A stretch of 64,000 nt of DNA from Citrobacter amalonaticus Y19 (GCF_000981805.1 NZ_CP011132.1:4898001-4962000); one strand, 5' to 3'. Shown: positions 1-9,510, numbered from the stretch's first letter. Program-made: numbers and translations. The notes: generated by a model not told the origin, from the sequence alone.

Positions 1-1076
1 AAGCCGAGGAACAGGTTGCCGCCCACCGCATTCGCCAGGTGTACCGCCGCCATGTTGTTCCCGCCAATCAGCGCGCCCGCCGCATCTTTATACGCCGGAT
101 TCGCACCGACCAGCATAATGGCGCCAAAGCCGATGATGAAGGTCAGGATGTAGAAGTAACCCATAAAGCCGGTGGCATAGAACACGCTCTTACGCGCTTC
201 GCGGGCATCACTGACCGTAAAGAAACGCATCAGAATGTGCGGTAAGCCCGCCGTACCAAACATCAGACCGAGGCCCAGCGAGAGCGCGGAGATCGGGTCT
301 TTCACCAGCCCGCCCGGACTCATAATCGCAGAGCCTTTCGGGTGGACCGCCATCGCTTCGGTGAACAGGTTATTGAAGCTAAAGCCGACGTGTTTCATGA
401 CCATAAAGGCCATAAAGCTGGCGCCGAACAGCAACAGCACGGCTTTGATGATCTGCACCCACGTGGTCGCCAGCATGCCGCCAAACAGCACGTACATCAT
501 CATCAGTACGCCGACCAGCACCACCGCGATGTGGTAGTTCAGGCCGAACAGCAGCTCAATCAGTTTGCCCGCGCCGACCATCTGCGCAATCAGATAAAGG
601 GCAACCACCACCAGCGAGCCACAGGCCGACAGAATACGGATTGGGCCTTGCTTGAGGCGATAGGAGGCCACATCGGCAAAGGTGTAGCGACCGAGGTTAC
701 GCAGACGTTCAGCGATCAGGAACAGAATGATCGGCCAGCCCACGAGGAAGCCCAGCGAGTAGATCAATCCGTCATAGCCAGACGTAAACACCAGCGCGGA
801 GATCCCAAGGAACGACGCTGCCGACATGTAATCGCCGGCAATCGCCAGTCCGTTCTGGAAGCCGGTGATATTCCCGCCCGCCGTATAATAGTCGCTGCGT
901 GAACGTACGCGTTTAGAGGCCCAGTACGTAATACCCAGCGTAAACACGACGAAAATCAGGAACATAATAATCGCCTGCCAGTTAGTTGGCTGGCGTTGTA
1001 CCGCACCGCTAATGGCATCCGCCGCGTTGGCCGCGAAGGGTAGTGTGGCGGCAAGCGCCGTCAGGACTCTCTTCAT
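1..1076 (-). CDS. actP: Cation/acetate symporter ActP (3' end cut by window)
   Basis: Sodium:solute symporter family permease for acetate and glycolate in the inner membrane. The visible part is the N-terminal 358 codons; the C-terminal third lies beyond base 1. It starts with a signal-like segment (MKRVLTALAATLPFAANA) followed by many hydrophobic helices, as in E. coli ActP (549 residues by recollection). Its ATG at 1076-1074 overlaps the TGA of yjcH, so translation is probably coupled. It is the distal gene of acs-yjcH-actP, which couples acetate scavenging to acetyl-CoA formation. The frame is open to the window edge. Confidence 0.96.
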   Translation of the reverse strand, partial: MKRVLTALAATLPFAANAADAISGAVQRQPTNWQAIIMFLIFVVFTLGITYWASKRVRSRSDYYTAGGNITGFQNGLAIAGDYMSAASFLGISALVFTSGYDGLIYSLGFLVGWPIILFLIAERLRNLGRYTFADVASYRLKQGPIRILSACGSLVVVALYLIAQMVGAGKLIELLFGLNYHIAVVLVGVLMMMYVLFGGMLATTWVQIIKAVLLLFGASFMAFMVMKHVGFSFNNLFTEAMAVHPKGSAIMSPGGLVKDPISALSLGLGLMFGTAGLPHILMRFFTVSDAREARKSVFYATGFMGYFYILTFIIGFGAIMLVGANPAYKDAAGALIGGNNMAAVHLANAVGGNLFLG

Positions 1077-1387
1077 GATGCGTTAACCTCGCGCAGTACT
1101 GCATTGTTCAGACGGTCGAATTCGCCGTTCGCCCGCCAGATATAGATACCGGTCAGAACGAAGGAGATCAGAATCACTCCCACACCAATCGGAATACCCC
1201 GGGTGACGCTGGTTCCCTCGTGAAGCGGGGTTCCCAGCCAGCCAGGCGCAAAGGCAATCAGTAGAATAAAGCTGATATAGACCACCAGCATGATGATCGA
1301 CAGTATCGTGGCAAACCGTTGCCTTTTTTCAACTAACTCCCTGAAACGCGCATTGTCTTCTATCCGCTGATAAATGGTGTCATTCAT
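1073..1387 (-). CDS. yjcH: DUF485 inner-membrane protein YjcH
   Basis: Small membrane protein of 104 residues, the same length as E. coli YjcH. The sequence begins MNDTIYQRIEDN and has two hydrophobic segments (about residues 23-48 and 64-85) with a charged C-terminus, typical of DUF485. I chose the ATG at 1387 because homology begins there; an open extension to 1501 is not conserved. It lies between acs and actP, overlapping actP by a TGATG junction. Its role is unproven; co-occurrence suggests it assists the ActP permease. Confidence 0.93.
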   Translation of the reverse strand: MNDTIYQRIEDNARFRELVEKRQRFATILSIIMLVVYISFILLIAFAPGWLGTPLHEGTSVTRGIPIGVGVILISFVLTGIYIWRANGEFDRLNNAVLREVNAS

Positions 1388-1531
1388 CACAGAGTCTCCA
1401 GAGGTTCCCCTCGTCTTTCGCGCAGCAGGCATGACCTGACTGCTGTCGCAGTCCTGCAACGCGAAATCCTTTGGGGAGGTTTTATCATTTCCCTCTCTCA
1501 TGTAGAGAAAGGGTAGGGGGTATTGTTTATT

Positions 1532-1613
1532 TTGCCGGATGGCGGCTAAAGCTTTATCCGGCCTACAAAGGTTGCTGAACCTGTAGGCCCGATAAGCTTT
1601 GCGCCATCGGGCA
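1532..1613. repeat. REP pair (BIME) between acs and yjcH
   Basis: Two inverted REP units with the GCCGGATGGCGGC...TTATCCGGCCTAC core and a GTAGGCCCGATAAGC...CGCCATCGGGCA partner. They sit in the 240-bp acs-yjcH spacer. In enterobacteria such elements act on mRNA 3' ends and gyrase binding. Here one would be expected to lower distal expression relative to acs. Confidence 0.93.
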
Positions 1614-1627
1614 TTTCACCGTGGTGG

Positions 1628-3586
1628 TTATGATGGCATCGCGATAGCCTGCTTTTCTTCGAGCAATTTCTCTACCACGCCAGGATCGGCGAGGGTCGAG
1701 GTATCGCCCAGATTGCTGGTATCGCCCGCCGCAATCTTGCGCAAAATACGGCGCATGATTTTGCCGGAGCGGGTTTTCGGCAGTGAGTCGGTCCAGTGCA
1801 GCACGTCTGGCGTCGCCAGCGGGCCAATCTCTTTACGTACCCAGTTGCGCACTTCGGCGTACAGCTCAGGGGACGGCTCTTCGCCGTGATTCAGCGTCAC
1901 ATAGGCATAAATCGCCTGCCCCTTGATGTTGTGCGGGATGCCGACTACCGCCGCTTCGGCGATCTTCGGATGTGCGACCAGCGCGGATTCAATCTCCGCC
2001 GTGCCCAGACGGTGACCGGAGACGTTCAGCACGTCGTCGACGCGGCCGGTGATCCAGTAGTAACCGTCTTCGTCACGACGCGCGCCGTCGCCGCTGAAGT
2101 ACATGTTTTTAAAGGTTGAGAAGTAGGTTTGCTCAAAGCGTTCGTGATCGCCAAACAGCGTACGCGCCTGCCCCGGCCAGGAGTCGGTGATCACTAGGTT
2201 GCCTTCGGCGGCCCCTTCTTGCGGATGGCCTTCGTTATCCACCAGCGCCGGTTGCACGCCGAAGAACGGACGCGTGGCAGAACCGGCTTTCAGTTCGGTC
2301 GCGCCGGGCAGCGGGGTGATCATGAAGCCACCGGTTTCGGTCTGCCACCAGGTATCCACCACCGGGCATTTTTCGTTACCGATCTTCTTCCAGTACCACT
2401 CCCACGCTTCCGGGTTGATGGGCTCGCCAACCGATCCCAGAATGCGCAGCGATGAGCGGTCAGTGCCCTCGATCGCCTTATCGCCTTCCGCCATCAGGGC
2501 GCGGATCGCCGTCGGCGCGGTATAGAGAATGTTGACCTTATGCTTATCCACCACCTGACTCATACGCGCCGGGGTTGGCCAGTTTGGCACTCCTTCAAAC
2601 ATCAGCGTGGTAGCGCCGCAGGCTAGCGGGCCATACAAGAGGTAACTGTGTCCGGTGACCCAACCCACGTCGGCGGTACACCAGTAGATATCGCCCGGAT
2701 GGTAGTCAAACACATACTTAAAGGTCGTTGCGGCATACACCAGATAGCCGCCGGTAGTGTGCAGCACGCCCTTCGGTTTACCGGTGGAGCCAGAGGTATA
2801 GAGGATGAACAGCGGATCTTCGGCGTTCATCTCGGCGGGTTGATGCTCAGCACTGGCTTTTTCAATCAGATCGCTCCACCACAGGTCGCGACCTTCCTGC
2901 CACTCAATGTTGCCGCCGGTGCGCTTGAGGACAACCACATGTTCGATGGTTTTCACGTTCGGGTTTTTCAGCGCATCGTCGACGTTTTTCTTCAACGGAA
3001 TGCTGCGACCGGCACGTACGCCTTCGTCGGCGGTGATCACCAGCTTCGAACTGGAATCAATGATGCGCCCGGCAACAGCTTCCGGTGAGAAGCCACCGAA
3101 GATTACGGAATGTACGGCACCAATGCGGGCGCAGGCCAGCATCGCGACTGCGGCTTCTGGCACCATCGGCATGTAGATAGCAACCACATCGCCTTTTTTA
3201 ATGCCCAGATCCTGCAACGTATTGGCGAAACGGCAGACATCGCGATGCAGTTCGCGATAGCTAATCTGTTTGCTCTGCGAGGCGTCATCGCCTTCCCAGA
3301 TGATGGCGGTGCGCTCGCCATTTTCCTGCAGGTGACGATCGAGACAGTTTGCCGCCAGGTTCAGCGTACCGTCTTCGTACCATTTAATGGACACATTGCC
3401 CGGCGCGAAAGAGGTGTTCTTCACTTTCTGGTACGGCTTGATCCAGTCGAGAATTTTTCCCTGCTCGCCCCAGAAGGTATCTGGTTCGTTAATAGATTGT
3501 TGGTACTTCGCTTCGTACTGCTCCGGATTTATCAGGCAACGATCCGCAATGTTTGCGGGAATAGCGTGTTTGTGAATCTGGCTCAT
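1628..3586 (-). CDS. acs: Acetyl-CoA synthetase
   Basis: AMP-forming acetate:CoA ligase, 652 residues, the same length as E. coli Acs. It activates acetate through acetyl-AMP to acetyl-CoA in the cytoplasm during acetate scavenging. Visible motifs are the adenylate-forming P-loop YTSGSTGKPKG (about residue 264), the DTWWQTETG core, and the C-terminal PKTRSGKIMRR loop. The lysine in that loop is the catalytic residue that is acetylated and switched off in the family (Lys609 in E. coli numbering). It is the first gene of acs-yjcH-actP and is divergent from nrfA, so both share the upstream control region. Confidence 0.98.
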   Translation of the reverse strand: MSQIHKHAIPANIADRCLINPEQYEAKYQQSINEPDTFWGEQGKILDWIKPYQKVKNTSFAPGNVSIKWYEDGTLNLAANCLDRHLQENGERTAIIWEGDDASQSKQISYRELHRDVCRFANTLQDLGIKKGDVVAIYMPMVPEAAVAMLACARIGAVHSVIFGGFSPEAVAGRIIDSSSKLVITADEGVRAGRSIPLKKNVDDALKNPNVKTIEHVVVLKRTGGNIEWQEGRDLWWSDLIEKASAEHQPAEMNAEDPLFILYTSGSTGKPKGVLHTTGGYLVYAATTFKYVFDYHPGDIYWCTADVGWVTGHSYLLYGPLACGATTLMFEGVPNWPTPARMSQVVDKHKVNILYTAPTAIRALMAEGDKAIEGTDRSSLRILGSVGEPINPEAWEWYWKKIGNEKCPVVDTWWQTETGGFMITPLPGATELKAGSATRPFFGVQPALVDNEGHPQEGAAEGNLVITDSWPGQARTLFGDHERFEQTYFSTFKNMYFSGDGARRDEDGYYWITGRVDDVLNVSGHRLGTAEIESALVAHPKIAEAAVVGIPHNIKGQAIYAYVTLNHGEEPSPELYAEVRNWVRKEIGPLATPDVLHWTDSLPKTRSGKIMRRILRKIAAGDTSNLGDTSTLADPGVVEKLLEEKQAIAMPS

Positions 3587-4018
3587 GGCTTTTGTTCTCC
3601 TTGTAGGATGTTAATAATATGTCTCACAAACGTTAAATGTAGGGGCTTTGGCAGTTTTGTTTAGCTTTTGCGCGACAGATCACGCAATACAGGAATAGTG
3701 CAAATTAGCGGCAATACGTTTTTTGAAGGAAACCAACAAAAGTTGCTAAAATCTTTCTGTTACAGAGGGTTATGTTAATTTTTCAAGAAAGGCGATCGAG
3801 GTCATAAAAGGAGAAAGGCGTAGAGAAAAAACGGCTTGACTAACTCTAAAGTGGTATTTTACATACACTTACAATTGATTAAAGACAACATTTTGTGTGT
3901 GGTTTTTTGTTACATCTAGATTAGGGCAATGTCATGGCGGTGTGTGTGGTTATCGTCATGGATAGAATAAAAAAAGAACCGTCATTGAACACAATGGCGC
4001 AATCTGGATGAGACCTCT
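3587..4018. promoter_or_regulatory. Divergent acs / nrfA control region
   Basis: A 432-bp AT-rich spacer between the divergent acs and nrfA start codons. It holds an FNR-type box for nrf (listed separately). In E. coli the region also carries CRP, IHF, Fis and NarL/NarP sites. I could not place those confidently by eye and do not annotate them. No open frame of note is present. Confidence 0.7.
3875..3916 (+). promoter_or_regulatory. nrfA promoter: FNR box and -10
   Basis: TTGAT-TAAA-GACAA at 3875-3888 matches the FNR consensus TTGATN4ATCAA except in the distal half. Its centre (3881.5) is 41.5 bp before about 3923. A -10-like TACATC lies at 3911-3916, at the right spacing for a class II FNR-activated promoter. 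This agrees with the known anaerobic, FNR-dependent regulation of nrf in E. coli. Positions are from the sequence; activity is inferred. Confidence 0.75.
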
Positions 4019-5455
4019 ATGGCAAGGATTACACTACGCGCACGCCGTTTCTTCAGCCTGATCGTACCGCTGTTTTTCATTTCTGCGGTTTATGCTGAGC
4101 AAACGCCCGAACCCGCAAAGACCGTTACCGTTGAAGCGAAGAATGAAGTCTTCGCCCCTCAGCATCCCGATCAATACCTCTCATGGAAAGCGACCTCTGA
4201 ACAATCAAAGCGTGAAGACGCCTTAGCAGAAGATCCCCGTCTGGTGATTTTGTGGGCGGGATATCCGTTCTCCCGTGATTACAACAAACCGCGTGGGCAC
4301 GCCTATGCGGTGACCGACGTGCGTGAAACGTTACGTACCGGTGCGCCAAAGACCGCTGAAGACGGCCCATTACCGATGGCCTGCTGGAGCTGCAAAAGCC
4401 CGGACGTGGCGCGTCTGATCCAGAAAGACGGTGAAGACGGCTACTTCCACGGCATGTGGGCGCGCGGCGGCCCGGAAGTCGTTAACAACCTGGGCTGCGG
4501 CGATTGCCACAACACGGCGTCACCCGACTTCGCAAAAGGCAAACCTGAGCTGACGTTGTCTCGTCCGTACGCCGAACGCGCGATGGAGACCATCGGCAAA
4601 CCGTTCGATAAAGCCGGTCGTTTCGACCAGCAGTCGATGGTTTGCGCACAGTGCCATGTGGAATACCACTTTGACGGTAAAAACAAAGCCGTTAAGTTCC
4701 CGTGGGATGACGGCATGAAGGTCGAGGACATGGAGAAATACTATGACGCCATTACCTTCGCAGACTGGACCAATCCACTGTCAAAAACGCCGATGCTGAA
4801 AGCGCAGCATCCGGAATATGAAACCTGGAGCGTCGGCATTCACGGTAAAAACAATGTGACCTGTATCGACTGTCACATGCCGAAAGTGCAGAACGCCGAA
4901 GGCAAACTCTATACCGATCATAAGATTGGCAATCCGTTCGACAACTTCCCGCAAACCTGTGCGAACTGCCATACCCAGGACAAAGCTGCCCTGCAAAATA
5001 TCGTTGCTGAGCGTAAGAAGGCGATTAATGGGCTGAAAATCAAGGTCGAAGATCAACTGGTCCGTGCTCACTTCGAAGCGAAAGCGGCCTGGGATGCGGG
5101 TGCAACGGAAGCGGAAATGAAGCCGATTCTGAGCGATATCCGTCACGCGCAGTGGCGCTGGGATCTGGCCATTGCCTCTCACGGTATCCATATGCACGCT
5201 CCGGAAGAAGGTCTGCGGATGTTAGGTATCGCGATGGACAAAGCCGCCGATGCCAGGACGAAACTGGCGCGTCTGCTGGCAACCAAAGGCATTACCCATG
5301 AAATCGCCATACCGGATATCTCCACCAAAGAGAAAGCCCAGGCGGCCATTGGTCTGAACATGCAGCAGATTAACGCCGATAAACAGGACTTTATCAAAAC
5401 GGTGATCCCGCAGTGGGAAGAACAGGCACGTAAAAACGGTTTGTTAAGCCAATAA
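4019..5455 (+). CDS. nrfA: Periplasmic pentahaem nitrite reductase (ammonia-forming)
   Basis: Cytochrome c552, 478 residues, which reduces nitrite to ammonium with six electrons in the periplasm. A Sec signal peptide (residues 1-26, ending SAVYA) is followed by the special active-site haem motif CWSCK at 122-126. Four CXXCH haem motifs follow at 160-164, 209-213, 282-286 and 314-318. The lysine-ligated first haem needs the dedicated lyase NrfEFG encoded downstream. First gene of nrfABCDEFG; a REP pair separates it from nrfB, which would favour nrfA over the distal genes. Confidence 0.98.
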   Translation: MARITLRARRFFSLIVPLFFISAVYAEQTPEPAKTVTVEAKNEVFAPQHPDQYLSWKATSEQSKREDALAEDPRLVILWAGYPFSRDYNKPRGHAYAVTDVRETLRTGAPKTAEDGPLPMACWSCKSPDVARLIQKDGEDGYFHGMWARGGPEVVNNLGCGDCHNTASPDFAKGKPELTLSRPYAERAMETIGKPFDKAGRFDQQSMVCAQCHVEYHFDGKNKAVKFPWDDGMKVEDMEKYYDAITFADWTNPLSKTPMLKAQHPEYETWSVGIHGKNNVTCIDCHMPKVQNAEGKLYTDHKIGNPFDNFPQTCANCHTQDKAALQNIVAERKKAINGLKIKVEDQLVRAHFEAKAAWDAGATEAEMKPILSDIRHAQWRWDLAIASHGIHMHAPEEGLRMLGIAMDKAADARTKLARLLATKGITHEIAIPDISTKEKAQAAIGLNMQQINADKQDFIKTVIPQWEEQARKNGLLSQ

Positions 5456-5462
5456 CCTCAAT

Positions 5463-5540
5463 TTGCCGGATGACAGCGCAAGCGCTTTATCCGGCCTACA
5501 GAAGTCTTGTAGGCCTGATAAGCGTAGCGCCATCAGGCAT
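5463..5540. repeat. REP pair between nrfA and nrfB
   Basis: Inverted REP units (TTGCCGGATGACAGC... and ...GTAGGCCTGATAAGC...CATCAGGCA) fill the nrfA-nrfB gap. The paired hairpins would protect the nrfA 3' end from exonucleases. Confidence 0.93.
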
Positions 5541-5557
5541 TATGCAACGGAGTGAAT

Positions 5558-6121
5558 ATGAGCGTATTCCGTTCGTTATTAACTGCTGGGGTGCTGGCGT
5601 CAGGTCTGTTATGGAGCCTGAGTGGGATAACCGCCACGCCAACGCCGCAGGAGTCTGAACGCTGGACGGTCACCCAACAGCGTAGCCCGGATGCCGCGTG
5701 TCTGGACTGTCACAAGCCGGATACCGAGGGGATGCATGGTAAACATGCGTCCGTGACCAATCCGAACAATAAACTGCCGGTCACCTGTACCAACTGTCAT
5801 GGCAAGCCATCGCCTCAGCACCGTGAAGGGGCGAAGGATGTGATGCGCTTTAACGAGCCGATGTACAACGTGGAACAGCAGAACAGCGTTTGTCTGTCCT
5901 GCCACTTGCCTGAGCAGTTGCAAAAAGCGTTCTGGCCGCACGATGTCCACGTGACCAAAGTGGCCTGCGCCAGTTGTCACTCACTGCATCCGAAGCAAGA
6001 CACGATGCAGACGTTAAGCGATAAAGGACGGGTTAAGATTTGCGTCGATTGCCACAGCGATCAGCGTAACAATCCGAACTTCAATCCGGCGTCTGTTCCT
6101 TTGCTTAAGGAGCATCCATGA
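5558..6121 (+). CDS. nrfB: Pentahaem cytochrome NrfB, electron donor to NrfA
   Basis: Periplasmic electron-transfer cytochrome, 187 residues. The signal peptide (MSVFRSLLTAG...SGITA) precedes five CXXCH motifs: CLDCH, CTNCH, CLSCH, CASCH and CVDCH. I chose the ATG at 5558 because it matches E. coli NrfB (MSVLRSLLTAG) and follows CGGAG at a good distance; an in-frame GTG at 5552 is less likely. It passes electrons from the NrfCD quinol dehydrogenase to NrfA. The stop overlaps the nrfC start (ATGA), indicating translational coupling. Confidence 0.97.
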   Translation: MSVFRSLLTAGVLASGLLWSLSGITATPTPQESERWTVTQQRSPDAACLDCHKPDTEGMHGKHASVTNPNNKLPVTCTNCHGKPSPQHREGAKDVMRFNEPMYNVEQQNSVCLSCHLPEQLQKAFWPHDVHVTKVACASCHSLHPKQDTMQTLSDKGRVKICVDCHSDQRNNPNFNPASVPLLKEHP

Positions 6122-6789
6122 GTTGCTCTCGTCGCCAGTTCATCACCGGCGTCGGCGCGCTGGTGGCCGTCAGCGGTACAGCAGGACGCGTGGTGGCGAA
6201 AACGTTGAATATCAACGGCGTGCGATACGGCATGGTGCATGATGAATCATTATGCATCGGCTGTACCGCCTGTATGGATGCCTGTCGGGAAGTCAACAAC
6301 GTGCCGGAAGGGGTGTCGCGACTCACCATCATTCGCAGCGAACCGCTGGGCACGTTTCCGGATGTGAAGTACCGCTTCTTCCGCCATTCGTGCCAGCACT
6401 GCGATCATGCGCCGTGTGTTGACGTCTGCCCGACCGGGGCATCGTATCGCGATGCCGCGAATGGCATCGTGGACGTGAACCCGGATCTCTGCGTCGGCTG
6501 CCAGTACTGCATCGCGGCGTGTCCGTACCGTGTGCGCTTTATCCATCCGGTCACGAAAACGGCGGATAAATGCGATTTCTGCCGCAAAACTAACCTGAAA
6601 GCGGGCAAACTGCCGGCCTGCGTCGAGTCCTGCCCGACGAAGGCGCTGACGTTTGGCAATCTGGACGATCCTGACAGCGATATTTCCCGACTGCTGCGGC
6701 AGAAAACGACGTATCGCTACAAGCTGGCGCTGGGTACCAAACCGAAGGTCTACCGCGTTCCCTTTAAATATGGGGAGGTGAGCCAATGA
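6118..6789 (+). CDS. nrfC: Ferredoxin-like 4x[4Fe-4S] protein NrfC
   Basis: Iron-sulfur subunit of the NrfCD menaquinol dehydrogenase, 223 residues. The N-terminus carries a twin-arginine signal (SRRQFITGVG), so export is folded, via Tat. Clusters of cysteines (CIGCTACMDAC, CQHCDHAPCVDVC, CVGCQYCIAAC, CDFC...CVESC) give four [4Fe-4S] centres, as in the DmsB/PsrB family. It passes electrons from NrfD to NrfB. It overlaps both neighbours by 4 bp. Confidence 0.97.
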   Translation: MSCSRRQFITGVGALVAVSGTAGRVVAKTLNINGVRYGMVHDESLCIGCTACMDACREVNNVPEGVSRLTIIRSEPLGTFPDVKYRFFRHSCQHCDHAPCVDVCPTGASYRDAANGIVDVNPDLCVGCQYCIAACPYRVRFIHPVTKTADKCDFCRKTNLKAGKLPACVESCPTKALTFGNLDDPDSDISRLLRQKTTYRYKLALGTKPKVYRVPFKYGEVSQ

Positions 6790-7742
6790 CAAACGCATCT
6801 GCTTTCCATTTTGAATCGCTGGTGTGGGACTGGCCCATCGCCATCTATCTGTTTCTGATCGGTATCTCTGCCGGACTGGTGACGCTGTCTATCCTGCTGC
6901 GCCGTTACCATCCGGAGGCGGGCGGAGCGGACAGTACGCTGCTGCGCACCACGCTGGTGGTGGGGCCGGGGGCGATTATTCTCGGTCTGCTGATTCTGAT
7001 CTTCCACCTGACGCGCCCCTGGACCTTCTGGAAGCTGATGTTCCACTACAGCTTTACGTCGGTGATGTCGATGGGGGTTCTGCTGTTCCAGTTGTATATG
7101 GTCGTGCTGATTGTGTGGCTGGCTATCATCTTTCAAAAAGAGGTCATTGCCCTGCAACAGCGTTGGTTCCCTCGTCTGGGACTGGTGCAAAAGGGGCTGA
7201 CGCTGTTGACGCCGTTCAACCGTGGACTCGAAACGCTGATGCTGGTGCTGGCCGTGCTGCTGGGCGCCTACACCGGTTTCCTGCTTTCGGTGCTGAAATC
7301 CTATCCGTTCCTGAATAACCCGATCCTGCCGGTGCTGTTCCTGTTCTCCGGGATCTCTTCCGGGGCGGCGGTGGCGCTGATTGCGATGGCGTTACGCCAG
7401 CGTGGTAACCCGCACAGTGCCGAGGCGCACTTTATTCACCGCGTGGAGACCCCGGTGGTGTGGCTGGAGATCTTCCTGTTGGCGGCCTTCTTCGTGGGGC
7501 TGGCTCTGGGGGATGACGGCAAAATGCGCGCGCTGTCGGCGGCGCTGGGCGGAGGCTTCTGGACCTGGTGGTTCTGGATCGGCGTTGCGGGGCTGGGACT
7601 GCTCGTTCCGATGCTACTGAAACCCTGGGCCAGTCGTGGTTCAACGTTTCACGGTGTGCTGGCGGTATGTGGCGCCAGCCTGACGGGCGTACTGTTGCTG
7701 CGCTTTTTCATTCTTTATGCTGGACAGCTCACGGTTGCATAG
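6786..7742 (+). CDS. nrfD: Membrane quinol dehydrogenase subunit NrfD
   Basis: Polytopic inner-membrane protein of the NrfD/PsrC family, 318 residues, with about eight strongly hydrophobic segments. It oxidises menaquinol and feeds electrons to NrfC. Length and sequence match E. coli NrfD. The start overlaps nrfC by ATGA; nrfE follows after a 26-bp gap. Confidence 0.97.
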   Translation: MTNASAFHFESLVWDWPIAIYLFLIGISAGLVTLSILLRRYHPEAGGADSTLLRTTLVVGPGAIILGLLILIFHLTRPWTFWKLMFHYSFTSVMSMGVLLFQLYMVVLIVWLAIIFQKEVIALQQRWFPRLGLVQKGLTLLTPFNRGLETLMLVLAVLLGAYTGFLLSVLKSYPFLNNPILPVLFLFSGISSGAAVALIAMALRQRGNPHSAEAHFIHRVETPVVWLEIFLLAAFFVGLALGDDGKMRALSAALGGGFWTWWFWIGVAGLGLLVPMLLKPWASRGSTFHGVLAVCGASLTGVLLLRFFILYAGQLTVA

Positions 7743-7768
7743 GCCTGGCTGTGAGGGAAAGGTGATTT

Positions 7769-9496
7769 CTGGACGTACTCCTTCCTGAAGCCGGTTTTCT
7801 GGCGCTGCTGGTCAGTCTCGGGGTCAATGTGTTGACCCCGCTTGCCGTACTGGCAGGTGTTCGCCTGCGCTGGCAGGGGGTAATGCGTCTGGCGAGCGCA
7901 GGCGTCTGGGCGCAATTTGCGTGCCTGCTGCTCGCCTTCTCGATTCTGGTATTCTGCTTTCTGACCAGCGATTTCTCGGTTCTCTATGTGGCGCAACACA
8001 GCCACAGCCTGTTGTCGTGGGGGCTCAAACTGGCGGCGGTATGGGGTGGTCATGAAGGATCGCTGCTGCTGTGGGTGCTATTCCTGTCCGGCTGGAGCGC
8101 GCTGTTTGCCTGGTGTTATCGTCGCGAATCGGATCCCCTGTTCCCGCTGACGCTCGGCGTGCTCTGTGCGATCACCGCCTTTCTGCTGCTGTTTATCGTG
8201 TTCTGGTCCGATCCGTTTGTCCGCATTTTTCCGCCAGCGATAGAAGGGCGCGATCTCAACCCGATGCTGCAACATCTGGGGTTAATCCTTCACCCGCCGT
8301 TGCTGTACCTCGGTTACGGCGGTCTGATGGTCGCCGCCGGTGTGGCGCTGGCGTCGCTGCTGCGTGGGGATTTCACGAAGATGACGGCCTGGGTGTGCTG
8401 GCGCTGGGCGCTGCCTGGCTGGTGTGCGCTGACGCTTGGCATCATTCTCGGCTCCTGGTGGGCGTATTGCGAACTGGGGTGGGGCGGCTGGTGGTTCTGG
8501 GACCCGGTGGAAAACGCCTCTTTATTACCCTGGCTTTCCGCCAGTGCGCTGTTGCACAGCCTGTCTGTGTCGCGCGAACGCGGCCATTTCCGCCACTGGT
8601 CGCTGCTGCTGGCGATCATCACGCTGATCCTCTCTTTGCTGGGAACGCTGATAGTTCGCTCCGGCATACTCGTTTCTGTACACGCCTTTGCGCTGGATAA
8701 CGTGCGCGCCGTGCCGTTGTTTGCCCTTTTTGCCATTCTGAGTCTGGCCTCGCTCGGCTTGTACGGCTGGCGGGCACGGGCTAACCAACAGACAGTCCGT
8801 TTAGGCGTCTGGTCACGCGAGATGCTGATTCTGGCGGCGCTGCTGCTCTTTTGCGCGGTGCTGCTGATCGTGCTGATTGGTACGCTTTACCCGATGATTT
8901 ATGGCTTGCTGGGGTGGGGACGACTCTCTGTGGGCGCACCGTATTTTAACCGTGCTACCTTGCCGTTTGGCCTGTTGATGCTGGTCGTGATCGCTATCAC
9001 GATGGTCAGAAGCCGGAAGGGGTCCGTACGCCGCCAGCTTCCGGCGCTGCTGGCGCACGCTGGCGTGCTGGTTTTTGCCGCGGGGATTCTCTTTTCCAGC
9101 GGTAGCCGCCAGGAGATAAGCCTTAACCTGAGTCCGGGTCAGCAGGTTGAACTGGCGGGTTACACCTTCCGCTTTGAACGGCTGGATCTGGCCGCGAAAG
9201 GGAACTACACCACCGAAAAGGCGCTTATTACGCTGTGGCAGGGCGACAAACGAACAGGCAGTCTGACACCTGAGCGGCGCTTTTATTCCGCCCGCCGCCA
9301 GCAGATGATGGAGCCTGGCATCCGCTGGGATTTGCTTCACGACTGGTATGCGGTGATGGGCGAAAAAACCGGCGAGGATCGTTATGCCATGCGTCTGTAC
9401 GTGCAGAGCGGTGTGCGCTGGATCTGGGGCGGCGGGCTGTTGATGATTGCCGGGGCGCTGCTCAGCGGCTGGCGGGGGAGAAAGCGCGATGCGTAG
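7769..9496 (+). CDS. nrfE: Haem lyase subunit NrfE (CcmF-like), apparent CTG start
   Basis: CcmF/CycK-family membrane protein that attaches haem to the CWSCK site of NrfA. The tryptophan-rich haem-handling motif GGWWFWDPVENAS is present, with many membrane helices. As placed it has 575 residues. Homology to E. coli NrfE extends upstream of the first ATG/GTG/TTG start, the GTG at 7829: residues LLPEAGFLALLVSLGVN are clearly family sequence. In that frame a TGA lies at 7763-7765, and the only plausible start is CTG at 7769, which has AGG at 7760-7762 as a Shine-Dalgarno at ideal distance. If GTG 7829 were used instead, the product would be 555 residues and lack part of the first helix. Confidence 0.88.
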   Translation: MDVLLPEAGFLALLVSLGVNVLTPLAVLAGVRLRWQGVMRLASAGVWAQFACLLLAFSILVFCFLTSDFSVLYVAQHSHSLLSWGLKLAAVWGGHEGSLLLWVLFLSGWSALFAWCYRRESDPLFPLTLGVLCAITAFLLLFIVFWSDPFVRIFPPAIEGRDLNPMLQHLGLILHPPLLYLGYGGLMVAAGVALASLLRGDFTKMTAWVCWRWALPGWCALTLGIILGSWWAYCELGWGGWWFWDPVENASLLPWLSASALLHSLSVSRERGHFRHWSLLLAIITLILSLLGTLIVRSGILVSVHAFALDNVRAVPLFALFAILSLASLGLYGWRARANQQTVRLGVWSREMLILAALLLFCAVLLIVLIGTLYPMIYGLLGWGRLSVGAPYFNRATLPFGLLMLVVIAITMVRSRKGSVRRQLPALLAHAGVLVFAAGILFSSGSRQEISLNLSPGQQVELAGYTFRFERLDLAAKGNYTTEKALITLWQGDKRTGSLTPERRFYSARRQQMMEPGIRWDLLHDWYAVMGEKTGEDRYAMRLYVQSGVRWIWGGGLLMIAGALLSGWRGRKRDA

Positions 9497-9510
9497 TCTT
9501 ATCTGTAATG

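Noticed and set aside
342..902. 186-codon open frame on the plus strand
   Set aside because: Antisense shadow of actP; low-complexity His/Gln-rich translation with no family resemblance.
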